The notes under the pieces: model-generated
The model's input: the letters and a program-made list of their open reading frames with translations, nothing else
Told to the model about the DNA's origin: nothing
Database searches by the model: none
Position numbers and translations under genes: made by a program
Part shown: one piece after another, positions 42,516 through 51,432 of the stretch
Layout of the letters: the number at the start of each line of letters is the position of its first letter
How positions within the stretch are numbered: the first letter of the stretch is position 1
From: Streptomyces sp. A0958
GTDB lineage: Bacteria; Actinomycetota; Actinomycetes; Streptomycetales; Streptomycetaceae
NCBI RefSeq assembly: GCF_004795035.1
Contig: NZ_SSBK01000010.1
Coordinates: 1-64,000, forward strand
Length of the DNA: 64,000 bases
Direction: 5' to 3'

Positions 42516-45212
42516 GTGACGCCTCGCCCGCCCCGCATCACCGCACTCACCGCCGCGGCGACCATGCTCGCCGGCGGCCTGCTGGCCGCCGGGCCGTCCG
42601 CCCACGCGGCCGCCGGCGCCCCGGTCGGCGCCCCGGTCGGCGCCTCGGCCGGCGCCCCGGCCAAGGCCCAGGACACCCCGGCCATCACCCCGACCCCGAG
42701 GTCGGTGAAGAACCGCACGGACCGGGTGATCGTCACCCCCACCGTCACCCTCATCGCCGGAGGGACGGCCGACGGGCCGACGCTCGACGTGGTGGAGGCG
42801 GCCCTGCGGGAGGCCGGCGCCCGGCACGTCGTCCGCGCGAAGCGGCCCGCCCCGGGAAGACTCACCGTGTACGTCGGTGACCCCGCCGCCCTGGCCGCCC
42901 AGAAGCTCGAAGGCCCCTCCGCACTGCCCGCCGAGGGGTACGTACTCGGGATCGGCGCGGGCCGGATCGTCCTCGCCGGCAAGGACACCACCGGCACCTA
43001 CTACGCCGCGCAGACCCTCCGCCAGGTCCTGCCGCACCGCGGGCAGCCGGGAGGCAAGGTCGCCGGCCTCGCCGTGCGCGACTGGCCCGGAACCGCGCTG
43101 CGCGGGGTCATCGAGGGCTTCTACGGCACCCCGTGGTCGCACGAGGCCCGCCTCGACCAGCTCGACTACTACGGCGAGCACAAGATGAACATCTACGTGT
43201 ACTCGCCCAAGGACGACGACTACCTCCGGGCCAAGTGGCGCGAGCCGTACCCGGCCGACCGGCTGGCCCAGATCAAGGACCTCACCGACCGGGCGGCCCG
43301 GCGGCACGTCGAGTTCACCTACGCGCTCTCGCCCGGCCTCTCGGTCTGCTACAGCTCCGACGCCGACGTGAAGGCGCTCGTAGACAAGTTCCAGACGATG
43401 TGGGACATCGGCGTCCGCACCTTCGCGGTCCCGCTCGACGACATCAGCTACACCAACTGGAACTGCGACGCCGACAAGCAGAAGTGGGGGACCGGCGGCG
43501 GCGCGGCGGGCGCGGCCCAGGCCCACCTGCTGAACCGGGTCAACCAGGAGTTCATCGCCACCCACACCGGCGCCCAGCCGCTCCAGATGGTCCCCACCGA
43601 GTACTACAACGTCAGCTCCTCGGAGTACAAGACGGCCCTCTCCGAACAGCTCGACCCCAATGTGCTCGTCGAGTGGACCGGCGTCGGCGTCGTCGCCCCG
43701 ACCATGACGGTGGCGCAGGCCGACTCGGCCCGGAAGGTCTTCGGGCACCCGATCCTGACCTGGGACAACTACCCGGTCAACGACTACGCCACCGACCGCC
43801 TCCTGCTCGGCCCGTTCAACGGCCGTGAGAAGGGCCTGCCGGGGCGGCTCGCCGGGATCACCGCCAACCCGATGATCCAGCCGTACGCCTCGAAACTCTC
43901 GCTGTACACCGTCGCGGACTACGCCTGGAACGACGCGGCCTACGACCCGCGCGAGTCCTGGGGCAAGGGCCTCAAGGAGTACGCGGGCGGCGACGCCCGT
44001 ACCGAGAAGGCACTGCGCGCCTTCGCCGACGTCAACTACAGCTCCGCGCTCAACACCGACAAGGCGCCGGAGCTGTCCGCAGAGTTCGCCCGCTACTGGA
44101 AGTCCGGGGACGCCGGGCGGCTCACCTCCGTCCTGACCTCGCTGGGCGCGGCCCCCGCCCGGCTGCGCGCAGGTATCCCGGACCGTGGCTTCATCGAGGA
44201 CTCCGGCCCCTGGCTGGACGCCACCGAGTCCTGGGCGACCGCCGCCCGCACCGCTCTCGGCATGGTCGAGGCCGCCCGCGCCGGCAAGGGCGCCCAGGCC
44301 TGGGAGCTCCGGCAGCAGCTGCCCGCACAGGTCGAGCGGGCCGCCTCGTTCACGTACACCGGGCTTGACGGCCGCAAGGTGCCGGTCCTCGTCGGGGACG
44401 GGCAGCTGGACGGGTTCGTCGACGCGGCCACCGCCGAGTACGACCGGCTGCTCGGGGTGAGCGGCAGGCCCACGGCCTCGACCAGCCTGGGCACGTACCA
44501 GAGCAACACCGTCGCCCGGACACTCGACGGGGACGACTCCACTTACTTCTGGAGCGACGGGGCGCCCGCCGCCGGCGATCAGCTGACCGTCGACCTCGGC
44601 GAGTTGCGGGCCATCGGTGACATCACGCTCGCCATGGCCAAGCCCGGAAGCACCGACGACTACATCCACGCCGGGGTCCTGGAGTACTCGGACGACGGAC
44701 AGACCTGGCAGAAGCTCGCGGACTTGTCCGGCAAGCCCGACGTCACGGCGGCCCCGCCCGCCGGAACCAAGGCGCGCTACGTACGGGCCCGGGCGACCGC
44801 CGGGCAGACCAGCTGGGTCGTCGTCCGCGAATTCCAGGTCGCGACCACGGACGGCGCGGTCACCGGCAACCCGCCCGCCGCCACCGGCTCCTCGCTGCGC
44901 GCGGCCGCCGACGGCGACCCGGCCACCGTCTACCGGGCGGCGCGTGCGACCGAGAAGGGCGAGTCGCTGGAGGTGGACCTCGTCGCCGCGCGTGCGGTCG
45001 GCTCCGTGACCGTCCTGCGGCCGGCCGGCTCCGCCGGGGCCGCCGCCGACATCCAGCTGCGCGAGGCGGACGGCACCTGGCACACCGTCGGCGCGCTCCG
45101 CGGCGCGTACACCCGCGTCGACACCGCGGGGCGGACCGCCGACGCGGTGCGCCTGGCCTGGCGGACCGGCACGGTCGCGCCGCAGGTCGCCGAGGTGGTG
45201 GTGGGGAAGTAG
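42516..45212 (+). CDS. Secreted GH84 beta-N-acetylglucosaminidase
   Basis: An 898-aa secreted enzyme. After a signal peptide (ending near SAHAAA, residue 33) come a GH20b-like N-terminal domain (about 55-190), the GH84 barrel (from RGVIEGFYGTPWSHE, residue 196) with the catalytic Asp pair D308-D309 in VPLDDISY, a helical region, and a C-terminal F5/8-type-C domain (about 660-790) plus a further beta domain. Relatives remove O- or N-linked GlcNAc from glycans. GGAGG lies 4 nt before GTG 42516; GTG 42498 is a less likely start. A DasR-like site upstream would make it GlcNAc-responsive. Confidence 0.92.
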   Translation: MTPRPPRITALTAAATMLAGGLLAAGPSAHAAAGAPVGAPVGASAGAPAKAQDTPAITPTPRSVKNRTDRVIVTPTVTLIAGGTADGPTLDVVEAALREAGARHVVRAKRPAPGRLTVYVGDPAALAAQKLEGPSALPAEGYVLGIGAGRIVLAGKDTTGTYYAAQTLRQVLPHRGQPGGKVAGLAVRDWPGTALRGVIEGFYGTPWSHEARLDQLDYYGEHKMNIYVYSPKDDDYLRAKWREPYPADRLAQIKDLTDRAARRHVEFTYALSPGLSVCYSSDADVKALVDKFQTMWDIGVRTFAVPLDDISYTNWNCDADKQKWGTGGGAAGAAQAHLLNRVNQEFIATHTGAQPLQMVPTEYYNVSSSEYKTALSEQLDPNVLVEWTGVGVVAPTMTVAQADSARKVFGHPILTWDNYPVNDYATDRLLLGPFNGREKGLPGRLAGITANPMIQPYASKLSLYTVADYAWNDAAYDPRESWGKGLKEYAGGDARTEKALRAFADVNYSSALNTDKAPELSAEFARYWKSGDAGRLTSVLTSLGAAPARLRAGIPDRGFIEDSGPWLDATESWATAARTALGMVEAARAGKGAQAWELRQQLPAQVERAASFTYTGLDGRKVPVLVGDGQLDGFVDAATAEYDRLLGVSGRPTASTSLGTYQSNTVARTLDGDDSTYFWSDGAPAAGDQLTVDLGELRAIGDITLAMAKPGSTDDYIHAGVLEYSDDGQTWQKLADLSGKPDVTAAPPAGTKARYVRARATAGQTSWVVVREFQVATTDGAVTGNPPAATGSSLRAAADGDPATVYRAARATEKGESLEVDLVAARAVGSVTVLRPAGSAGAAADIQLREADGTWHTVGALRGAYTRVDTAGRTADAVRLAWRTGTVAPQVAEVVVGK

Positions 45213-45227
45213 CGCCCCCGCCCGGCC

Positions 45228-45273
45228 GTGCGCCCGGCGCCCCCGCACCCCTCGCGGGCGGGGCCGGGCGCAC
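45228..45273 (+). terminator. Hairpin terminator after GH84 gene
   Basis: GTGCGCCCGGC (45228-45238) pairs perfectly with GCCGGGCGCAC (45263-45273), 16 nt after the GH84 stop. Confidence 0.75.
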
Positions 45274-45327
45274 TCTCATGTCGTGGGACGGCCGAACCGG
45301 TCGCCCGAGGGTTGTTCCCACACAGGC

Positions 45328-45344
45328 AAGCGACCGCTTAGTAT
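45328..45344 (+). promoter_or_regulatory. Operator/-10 overlap before the acyl-CoA dehydrogenase operon
   Basis: AAGCGACCGCTT (45328-45339) has 5-bp arms and a 2-nt spacer, and TAGTAT (45339-45344), a good -10 hexamer, overlaps its end. It sits 45 bp before the oxidoreductase start. A TetR-type repressor of lipid catabolism could bind here. No clear -35 is present. Confidence 0.4.
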
Positions 45345-45388
45345 GCGCCGGAGCAGTGGTAATGCCGACAGTGTTGTGGAGGCCCCTC

Positions 45389-46357
45389 ATGCAGGCATGG
45401 CGAGTGCACCGGAACGGCGAGCCGAGCGAGGTGATGCGGCTGGAGGAGACGGACCGGCCCACGCCCGGGGACGGGCAGGTGACCGTCCAGGTGCTCGCGG
45501 CGAACATCAACTTCCCCGACGCGCTGCTCTGCCGCGGCCAGTACCAGGTGCGGCCTCCGCTGCCGTTCACCCCCGGCGTCGAGATCTGCGGTCTCACCGA
45601 GGACGGGCGCCGGGTGCTCGCCACCCCCGCCCTGCCGAACGGCGGCTTCGCGCAGTACGTCGTCGCCGACGAGGCGTCGCTGCTGCCGGCCCCCGAGGCC
45701 CTGGACGACGCCGAGGCCGCGGCCCTGCACATCGGTTACCAGACGGGCTGGTTCGGGCTGCACCGCCGGGCGCACCTGAAGGCGGGCGAAACCCTTCTCG
45801 TGCACGCAGCCGCGGGCGGCGTCGGCAGCGCGGCCGTCCAGCTCGGCAAGGCCGCCGGGGCCACCGTCATCGGCGTGGTCGGCGGACCGGAGAAGGCCGA
45901 GACCGCCGCCCGACTCGGCTGCGACCTCGTCATCGACCGGCGCACCGAGGACATCGTCGCGGTGGTCAAGGAGTTCACCGGCGGCCGGGGCGCCGACGTC
46001 GTGTACGACCCGGTCGGCGGCGACGCGTACGCCAAGTCGGTGAAGTGCATCGCCTTCGAGGGGCGGGTGGTCGTCGTCGGCTTCGCCAGCGGCGTCATTC
46101 CCACACCCGCGCTCAACCACGCCCTGGTGAAGAACTACTCGGTCCTCGGTCTCCACTGGGGCCTCTACAACACCAAGGACCCGCAGGCGGTACGCGACTG
46201 CCACGCGGAACTCACCCGGCTCGCCGCCGAAGGCGTCATCAAGCCGCTGATCAGCGAGCGGGTCGCGATGGGCGAGGCCGCGGCCGCCGTCCAGCGCGTC
46301 GCCGACGGCACCAGCACCGGCCGCATCGTCGTCCTCCCGTCAGGAGCCGCCCGATGA
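45389..46357 (+). CDS. NADPH:quinone oxidoreductase-like (MDR family)
   Basis: A 322-aa zinc-independent medium-chain dehydrogenase/reductase. FPDALLCRGQYQVRPPLPFTP and the nucleotide-binding LLVHAAAGGVGSAAVQLGKA identify the quinone reductase subgroup. GTGGAGG lies 6 nt before the ATG. The stop overlaps the first acyl-CoA dehydrogenase gene, so it probably acts in the same pathway, perhaps reducing an enoyl or ketone intermediate or shuttling electrons; that is inference. Confidence 0.9.
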   Translation: MQAWRVHRNGEPSEVMRLEETDRPTPGDGQVTVQVLAANINFPDALLCRGQYQVRPPLPFTPGVEICGLTEDGRRVLATPALPNGGFAQYVVADEASLLPAPEALDDAEAAALHIGYQTGWFGLHRRAHLKAGETLLVHAAAGGVGSAAVQLGKAAGATVIGVVGGPEKAETAARLGCDLVIDRRTEDIVAVVKEFTGGRGADVVYDPVGGDAYAKSVKCIAFEGRVVVVGFASGVIPTPALNHALVKNYSVLGLHWGLYNTKDPQAVRDCHAELTRLAAEGVIKPLISERVAMGEAAAAVQRVADGTSTGRIVVLPSGAAR

Positions 46358-47541
46358 GCGCCCCCGACGCCGGCGAACTGCGCCGCCTCACCCGCGAACT
46401 GCTCGCCGCACACCCCCCGGCCACCACCGGCCGCACCGACTTCCTGAAGGCGCGGTTCGACGCCGGACTCGCCTGGGTGCACTACCCGGTGGGGCTCGGC
46501 GGCCTGGACGCACCGCGCTCCCTCCAGCCCGTCGTGGACTCGGAACTCGCCGCCGCGAACGCACCGGACAACGATCCCCGCCGCATCGGCATCGGCCTCG
46601 GCATGGCCGCCCCCACCATCCTCGGCTTCGGCACCGACGAGCAGAAGCAGCGCTTCCTCAAGCCCCTGTGGGTCGGCGAGGAGGTGTGGTGCCAGCTCTT
46701 CAGCGAACCGGGCGCCGGCTCCGACCTCGCCGCCCTCGGCACGCGCGCCGTACGTGACGGCGAGGCCTGGGTGGTCGACGGCCAGAAGGTGTGGACGTCC
46801 AGCGCCCATGTGGCGCGCTGGGCGATCCTCATCGCCCGCACCGACCCCGACGTGCCCAAGCACCGCGGCATCAGCTACTTCATCTGCGACATGACCGACC
46901 CCGGCGTCGAGGTGCGACCGCTGCGCCAGATCACCGGCGAGGCCGAGTTCAACGAGGTCTTCCTCACCGGTGTGCGCATCCCCGACAGCCGCAGGCTCGG
47001 CCCCGTCGGCGAGGGCTGGAAGGTCGCGCAGACCACCCTCATGAACGAACGCGTCTCCATCGGCGGCTCCCGCATCCCGCGCGAGGGCGGCATGATCGGC
47101 CCGGTCGCCAGGACCTGGCGCGAACGCCCCGAGCTGCGCACCCACGACCTGCACCAGCGCCTGCTGACCCTGTGGGTCGAGGCGGAGGTCGCCCGCCTCA
47201 CCGGCGAGCGCCTGCGCCAGCAGCTCGTCGCCGGACAGCCCGGCCCCGAGGGCTCCGGCATGAAGCTCGCCTTCGCCCGGCTCAACCAGGAGATCAGCGG
47301 CCTCGAAGTGGAACTCCTCGGCGACGAGGGGCTGCGTTACAGCGACTGGACCATGCGGCGGCCCGAACTCGTCGACTTCACCGGCCGCGACGCCGGCTAC
47401 CGCTACCTCCGCTCCAAGGGCAACTCCATCGAGGGCGGCACGAGCGAGGTACTGCTCAACATCGTCGCCGAACGCGTACTCGGCCTGCCCGCCGAGCCGC
47501 GCAACGACAAGGACGTCGCCTGGAAGGACCTCTCCCGATGA
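46354..47541 (+). CDS. Acyl-CoA dehydrogenase, subunit 1
   Basis: A 395-aa flavin-dependent acyl-CoA dehydrogenase. Motifs include WCQLFSEPGAGSDLAAL, VDGQKVWTSSAH (flavin contacts), NEVFLTGVRIPD and the C-terminal SIEGGTSEVLLNIVAERVLG. ATG overlaps the previous stop by 4 nt and the stop overlaps the next dehydrogenase gene. Two adjacent, dissimilar dehydrogenases suggest an alpha2-beta2 heterotetramer as described for mycobacterial steroid side-chain enzymes (ChsE type). Substrate unknown; branched or polycyclic acyl-CoA is possible. Confidence 0.92.
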   Translation: MSAPDAGELRRLTRELLAAHPPATTGRTDFLKARFDAGLAWVHYPVGLGGLDAPRSLQPVVDSELAAANAPDNDPRRIGIGLGMAAPTILGFGTDEQKQRFLKPLWVGEEVWCQLFSEPGAGSDLAALGTRAVRDGEAWVVDGQKVWTSSAHVARWAILIARTDPDVPKHRGISYFICDMTDPGVEVRPLRQITGEAEFNEVFLTGVRIPDSRRLGPVGEGWKVAQTTLMNERVSIGGSRIPREGGMIGPVARTWRERPELRTHDLHQRLLTLWVEAEVARLTGERLRQQLVAGQPGPEGSGMKLAFARLNQEISGLEVELLGDEGLRYSDWTMRRPELVDFTGRDAGYRYLRSKGNSIEGGTSEVLLNIVAERVLGLPAEPRNDKDVAWKDLSR

Positions 47542-48656
47542 CCGCTCAGACCGAAGCGGGCCAGGCGCCCGACCTCCTCTACTCGGAGGCCGAGGAGGAC
47601 CTGCGCGCCGCCGTCCGCTCCCTGCTCGCGGACCGGGCCGACGCGCCGTCTGTGATCGCCCGCACCGAGTCCGACACACCGTACGACCCGCGGCTCTGGA
47701 AGGCGCTCGCCACCGACATCGGCGCCGCAGGGCTCCTCGTCCCCGAGGAGTGGGGCGGCCAGGGCGCCACCCACCGCGAGGCCGCCGTCGTCATCGAGGA
47801 ACTCGGCCGCAGCGTCGCCCCCGCGCCCTACCTGACCAGCTCCGTCGTCGCCACCGAGACGCTTCTGGCACTCGGCGCGCAGGACGGGCCGGTGGGCGAA
47901 CTCCTCACCGACCTCGCCGCGGGCCGCAAGGTCGCGGTGCTCGCCGTCCCGTTCTCCGCCGCCTCGGCGGGCAACCCGGACGTGACCGGCTCCCTCGACG
48001 CGACGCTCGGCCCGATCGCCGACGCGGCCGCCGCCGACGTACTGCTGGTTCCGGCCACCGACGGCCTGCACGTCGTCGCCACGGACGCGCCCGGTGTACG
48101 CGTCGAGCCGCTCGTCCCGCTCGACCTCACCCGCCCGCTCGCCACCGTCACACTCACCGGCGCCACCGGAACCCGCCTCGCGGATGCCGCGGCCTCGGGG
48201 CGCGCGGTGGACCGGGGGCTGCTGGCCGGCGCCGGGCTGCTCGCCTCGGAGCAGCTGGGACTCGCCGAGTGGTGCCTGACCGAGACAGTGCGACACACCC
48301 GGGAGCGCCACCAGTTCAACCGGCCGGTCGGCTCCTTCCAGTCGCTCAAGCACCGCATGGCGCAGCTCTGGCTGGAGGTCGTCTCGGCCCGGGCCGCCGC
48401 GCGAAACGCCGCCGACGCCCTGGCGACGGACAGCCCCGACACGCCGCTGGCCGTGGCCGTAGCGCAGGCGTACTGTTCGAAGGTCGCCGTCCACGCGGCT
48501 GAGGAGTGCGTCCAGTTGCACGGCGGGATCGGCATGACCTGGGAGCACCCCGCGCACCTCTACCTGAAACGGGCCAAGGCCGACGCGACCGCGTACGGTA
48601 CGGCGGGACGCCACCGGGAGACCGTCGCAGCCCTCATGGAGCTGCCGGCACCGTAA
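47538..48656 (+). CDS. Acyl-CoA dehydrogenase, subunit 2
   Basis: A 372-aa second dehydrogenase, with LVPEEWGGQGATHREAAVV near the N-terminus, ERHQFNRPVGSFQSLKHRMA, and LHGGIGMTWEHPAHLYLKRA near the C-terminus. The middle beta domain (about residues 125-215) is shortened and lacks the flavin-contact motifs of subunit 1, as is usual for the non-identical partner in heteromeric enzymes. It ends the operon and is followed by a hairpin at 48671-48708. Confidence 0.9.
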   Translation: MTAQTEAGQAPDLLYSEAEEDLRAAVRSLLADRADAPSVIARTESDTPYDPRLWKALATDIGAAGLLVPEEWGGQGATHREAAVVIEELGRSVAPAPYLTSSVVATETLLALGAQDGPVGELLTDLAAGRKVAVLAVPFSAASAGNPDVTGSLDATLGPIADAAAADVLLVPATDGLHVVATDAPGVRVEPLVPLDLTRPLATVTLTGATGTRLADAAASGRAVDRGLLAGAGLLASEQLGLAEWCLTETVRHTRERHQFNRPVGSFQSLKHRMAQLWLEVVSARAAARNAADALATDSPDTPLAVAVAQAYCSKVAVHAAEECVQLHGGIGMTWEHPAHLYLKRAKADATAYGTAGRHRETVAALMELPAP

Positions 48657-48670
48657 CGGCCTTCGGTACG

Positions 48671-48708
48671 CGGGAGCGGGGATGCGCGACGCCGCGCCCC
48701 CGCTCCCG
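48671..48708 (+). terminator. Hairpin terminator after the dehydrogenase operon
   Basis: CGGGAGCGGGG (48671-48681) pairs perfectly with CCCCGCTCCCG (48698-48708), 15 nt downstream of the stop. Confidence 0.75.
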
Positions 48709-48852
48709 GCCGGTCCGCGCCCTTCCCCGCTTCGCGCAGGACGACTCAAGCCTTACCCGTTTGGCGGACACGCCAGTGCGCGGGACGGCCCGTCTGCTAC
48801 GCCACACTTGCGCCGAATGCCGCAAATCCGGCGCGGCGGAGGAGGGCTGGTC

Positions 48853-49047
48853 ATGGCCATTTCGATCTCATTGGTGCTGCTTCTGCTGATTCTCGCGGTG
48901 ATCTTCCTCCGCAACGGCGGACTGAAGATCTCCCACGCGCTGGTCTGCGCGCTGCTCGGGTTCTTCCTCGCGGGCACCAGCATGGCCCCCACCATTCAGG
49001 ACGGCCTCATGGCCACCGCCGACGTGGTGAGCAGCATCAGGCCTTGA
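48853..49047 (+). CDS. Small membrane protein, function unknown
   Basis: A 64-aa protein with two hydrophobic segments (ISLVLLLLILAVIFL and ALVCALLGFFLAGTS) separated by a short basic loop (RNGGLKISH). GGAGGAGGG lies about 7 nt upstream of the ATG, a strong ribosome binding site. I recall similar short proteins in other Streptomyces but no known function. It stands alone between the dehydrogenase operon and a convergent unknown gene. Confidence 0.75.
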   Translation: MAISISLVLLLLILAVIFLRNGGLKISHALVCALLGFFLAGTSMAPTIQDGLMATADVVSSIRP

Positions 49048-49110
49048 CGGCCCTGACCGCTGGCGGGGCACCACAGCATGGCGGCCGGGCCCGTGCCCGT
49101 AGGGGCCCGG

Positions 49111-49428
49111 TCACTCCGCGGCGGCTTCACCCGCGGTCTGTTCGGGGCCGGGTTGCATCGGGGGGACCGTCGCCGCCGCACCCTGCCGCACCGCCTCCAC
49201 GGCGGCCGCGTGCAGCGCGCGGCTCGCCTCCTCCGACGGACAGGGCACGGGACTGCCGGCCATCGTGAACCAGTCGGCCGCATCGGTGTACTGCACGGTG
49301 ATCTGCGCCGTGCCCTCGGCCCAAGTGGTGTGGATGGTCAGGTCACCGGACAGCGGCCCGACCTCCTCGGTGAGCACGCCGCCGTGCCCCGAATACACTC
49401 CGCGTGTTGTCCAGGACGCCCAGGTCAT
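49111..49428 (-). CDS. Conserved hypothetical protein
   Basis: A 105-aa soluble protein starting MTWASWTTRGVYSGHGG, with GPLSGDLTIHTTWAEGTAQ and QYTDAADWFTMAGSPVPC. The content looks like real beta-rich protein and not shadow translation, and I recall relatives in Streptomyces. Family and function are unknown. The ATG at 49428 is weakly supported by a ribosome binding site; the frame stays open upstream, but that part looks like low-complexity Arg/Pro/Ser sequence. Confidence 0.6.
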   Translation of the reverse strand: MTWASWTTRGVYSGHGGVLTEEVGPLSGDLTIHTTWAEGTAQITVQYTDAADWFTMAGSPVPCPSEEASRALHAAAVEAVRQGAAATVPPMQPGPEQTAGEAAAE

Positions 49429-49632
49429 GTATCCAGGCTCGCACCAAAGCGCCCGGATCGCGACCCGCGTGAACAGGGAATCCGGGCCGGGTTCCGCCAC
49501 CGGGCTCCTCGCGGGGGAAACGCTCCGGACCCCGGACGATGAGGCAGGTCGGGGGGTCGGTTGGCGGTCGATCGGGTGACACAGCCCGCTCATCCCACAT
49601 GCCGGAGCCGCGCGGCGGTTAAGCATGCCGGC

Positions 49633-50415
49633 ATGACCAATGATCCCCACCCCAAGAACAACGGATTCCTCCGCGCCCACCGCCTCCGCGCGGCCGGCGC
49701 CGCCTGCGCCCTGCTCGCCGCGGCCCTCCTGACCGGCTGCGGCCAGGACAGCGGCAGCACCTCCACGGCCTCCGAGACCTCCGAGGCGGCCCGCGCCGTC
49801 CCCGAGGCCACGGGCAGCCCGTCGGCCAGCGCGAGCAAGAGCGCCTCGCCGGCGCAGATGACCGAGGACCAGAAGGAACGCAAGAAGCTGATCTCGGCCA
49901 CCAAGGTCACCTACGACAAGGCCATGACCACGGCCGAGGGCGCCGTCAAGGACAGCAAGCTCACCAAACTCGAACTCAAGGGCCCGGGGGACGACGAGTC
50001 CGCCAGCCCCAGCCCCTCGTCGACCGGCAGCCCCTCCCCGTCGGGCAGCGCCACGCCCGGCGCCGGCCCGCAGTGGGTCGCGGACGTCGTCGCGAAGGAC
50101 GGGACGAAGCACATCGTCCGCATCGACGCCGTCTCCGGCAAGGTCGTCAAGTCCTCCGAGGACTCCGACCAGGACGCCGAGGACAAGACCAAGATGGTCA
50201 AGCGGATCGCCGAGGCCAAGCAGACGCCCCAGCAGGCCGCGAAGACCGCCATGGCGAAGAAGAAGGGCACCGTGACGTCCATCGACCTGGACGAGAACGA
50301 CAAGGACGCCCTCGTCTGGAAGGTCGACGTGGTCACCAAGGACTGGAACAAGACCACCTTCGACATCGACGCGGACAACGGCTCCGTCACGCATCAGGAG
50401 ACCGACCGCGACTGA
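49633..50415 (+). CDS. PepSY-like lipoprotein
   Basis: A 260-aa exported protein. The N-terminus has a basic region, a hydrophobic core and the lipobox LLTGC. A Ser/Thr/Pro-rich linker (about residues 38-78) leads to two PepSY-like repeats, one around WVADVVAKDGTKHIVRIDAV and one around LVWKVDVVTKDWNKTTFDID, split by another Ser/Pro-rich stretch (about 118-142). PepSY domains often inhibit peptidases or bind cell-wall ligands. It appears monocistronic with a clear terminator. Confidence 0.85.
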   Translation: MTNDPHPKNNGFLRAHRLRAAGAACALLAAALLTGCGQDSGSTSTASETSEAARAVPEATGSPSASASKSASPAQMTEDQKERKKLISATKVTYDKAMTTAEGAVKDSKLTKLELKGPGDDESASPSPSSTGSPSPSGSATPGAGPQWVADVVAKDGTKHIVRIDAVSGKVVKSSEDSDQDAEDKTKMVKRIAEAKQTPQQAAKTAMAKKKGTVTSIDLDENDKDALVWKVDVVTKDWNKTTFDIDADNGSVTHQETDRD

Positions 50416-50432
50416 CGCGGAACACGGTTTCT

Positions 50433-50462
50433 GTGCCCCCGGGCCGTACGGGCCGGGGGCAC
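50433..50462 (+). terminator. Hairpin terminator after the PepSY gene
   Basis: GTGCCCCCGG (50433-50442) pairs with CCGGGGGCAC (50453-50462), with extra pairing inside, 17 nt after the stop. Confidence 0.8.
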
Positions 50463-50684
50463 TCCCGTACCCGCTGTCAGTAACCGGACGTGCCGCCGAG
50501 CGACTTCGTCAGCTCGGTGATCACCGCCCCGACCCCGGACCGGAGGTCACCCGGCCGGGCGCGGTCCGATTCCCCTCCCGGGCCGACGTGAGCGTACCCA
50601 ATCGATCCCTTCGCCTGATCGCCGTGATGCCGCCGGCCCCTGTCCTTCACCCGCCGGGGCCCGGCGCCACACCTGTTTCCCACG

Positions 50685-50851
50685 TCAGGCAGGCTCCACG
50701 GACACCACGGGCTCCGCGTGTTCGTCCGGTGACGCGAACTGGGTTCGGTACAGCTCCTCGTAACGGCCGCCCGCCGCCAGCAGTTCGGTGTGCGTGCCGC
50801 GCTCGACCACCCGGCCCTCCTCGACGACCAGGCGGTGACTTCCATACTCAT
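50685..50851 (-). pseudogene. Deletion scar of an ABC exporter gene
   Basis: The sequence starts MSMEVTAW after a good GGAGG, the N-terminus I expect for a Streptomyces multidrug-type ABC exporter, and then jumps within a few bases, out of frame, to a typical exporter C-terminus (LVVEEGRVVERGTHTELLAA, GRYEELYRTQF, ending SVEPA at stop 50685). Some 500-600 codons, including both the membrane domain and the ATPase core, are missing. The promoter upstream is intact. The junction lies near 50828-50835. The frame entered at the ATG would run on to 50477 as meaningless sequence. Confidence 0.7.
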
Positions 50852-50923
50852 GCGGTGCCTCCGGGCATGGCGGGTCGGTACGGCCCCGGGTCGGCCGGAC
50901 GGTGGACCCGGGGCGCAGGAGGA

Positions 50924-50954
50924 ACGCTAGAAGCTCAAGTGAACTTGAGGTCAA
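50924..50954 (-). promoter_or_regulatory. SoxR box in a 19-bp-spacer promoter
   Basis: On the minus strand, TTGACC (50954-50949) and TAGCGT (50929-50924) are separated by 19 nt, the long spacer typical of MerR-family promoters. The spacer region holds CCTCAAGTTCACTTGAGC (50950-50933), differing from a perfect SoxR palindrome by one end base and one central base. It drives the ABC exporter scar. Confidence 0.8.
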
Positions 50955-51054
50955 CTCTCCGGTGCCCGGTGCGGAGCACGGCGCGGACGTGCGTAGAATC
51001 GGCCCCTGTTTCCGGCCGGACCACGGCAGACACGACCGATTGAGGCAGTTCGAC

Positions 51055-51216
51055 GTGAGTTTCACAGACAGTTCCGAAGCACCGATCTACGCCGGTCTCG
51101 TGGAGGAACACGGGGATGTGCCGGCCGAGGCGCGCCGGGTGGCTGAGGAAACCATGCGCGAGGCCGACCGGGCCATCGACTTCAGCGATGTGCGCAGGTC
51201 AGCGGCCTACCGGTAG
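51055..51216 (+). CDS. Small conserved protein
   Basis: A 53-aa protein (GTG 51055, GAGG about 9 nt upstream): FTDSSEAPIYAGLVEEHGDV then ARRVAEETMREADRAIDFS. It is acidic and helical. I recall similar short proteins in Streptomyces but no function. The 5' region contains the SoxR-type promoter pointing the other way; whether that site also affects this gene is unknown. Confidence 0.6.
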   Translation: MSFTDSSEAPIYAGLVEEHGDVPAEARRVAEETMREADRAIDFSDVRRSAAYR

Positions 51217-51432
51217 CCCCTTAACCGGCTCCCTTCGGCCCCGTCCGAACCTCGTCGCTCCCGCGATTCACCCGGCTTCGGCCCGTGAGGACCGACGACC
51301 CCCGGCCCTCGCCGCCCTGTCCGGCACACCTTCCGGGCAGCGGTCCGGCGACGTCTCGTACTGCGGACCCGGCTCTCCCGTCGGAGCATGGAACGAACAG
51401 TCGGCGACGACATCGGGACGAAGGGAAACCGG

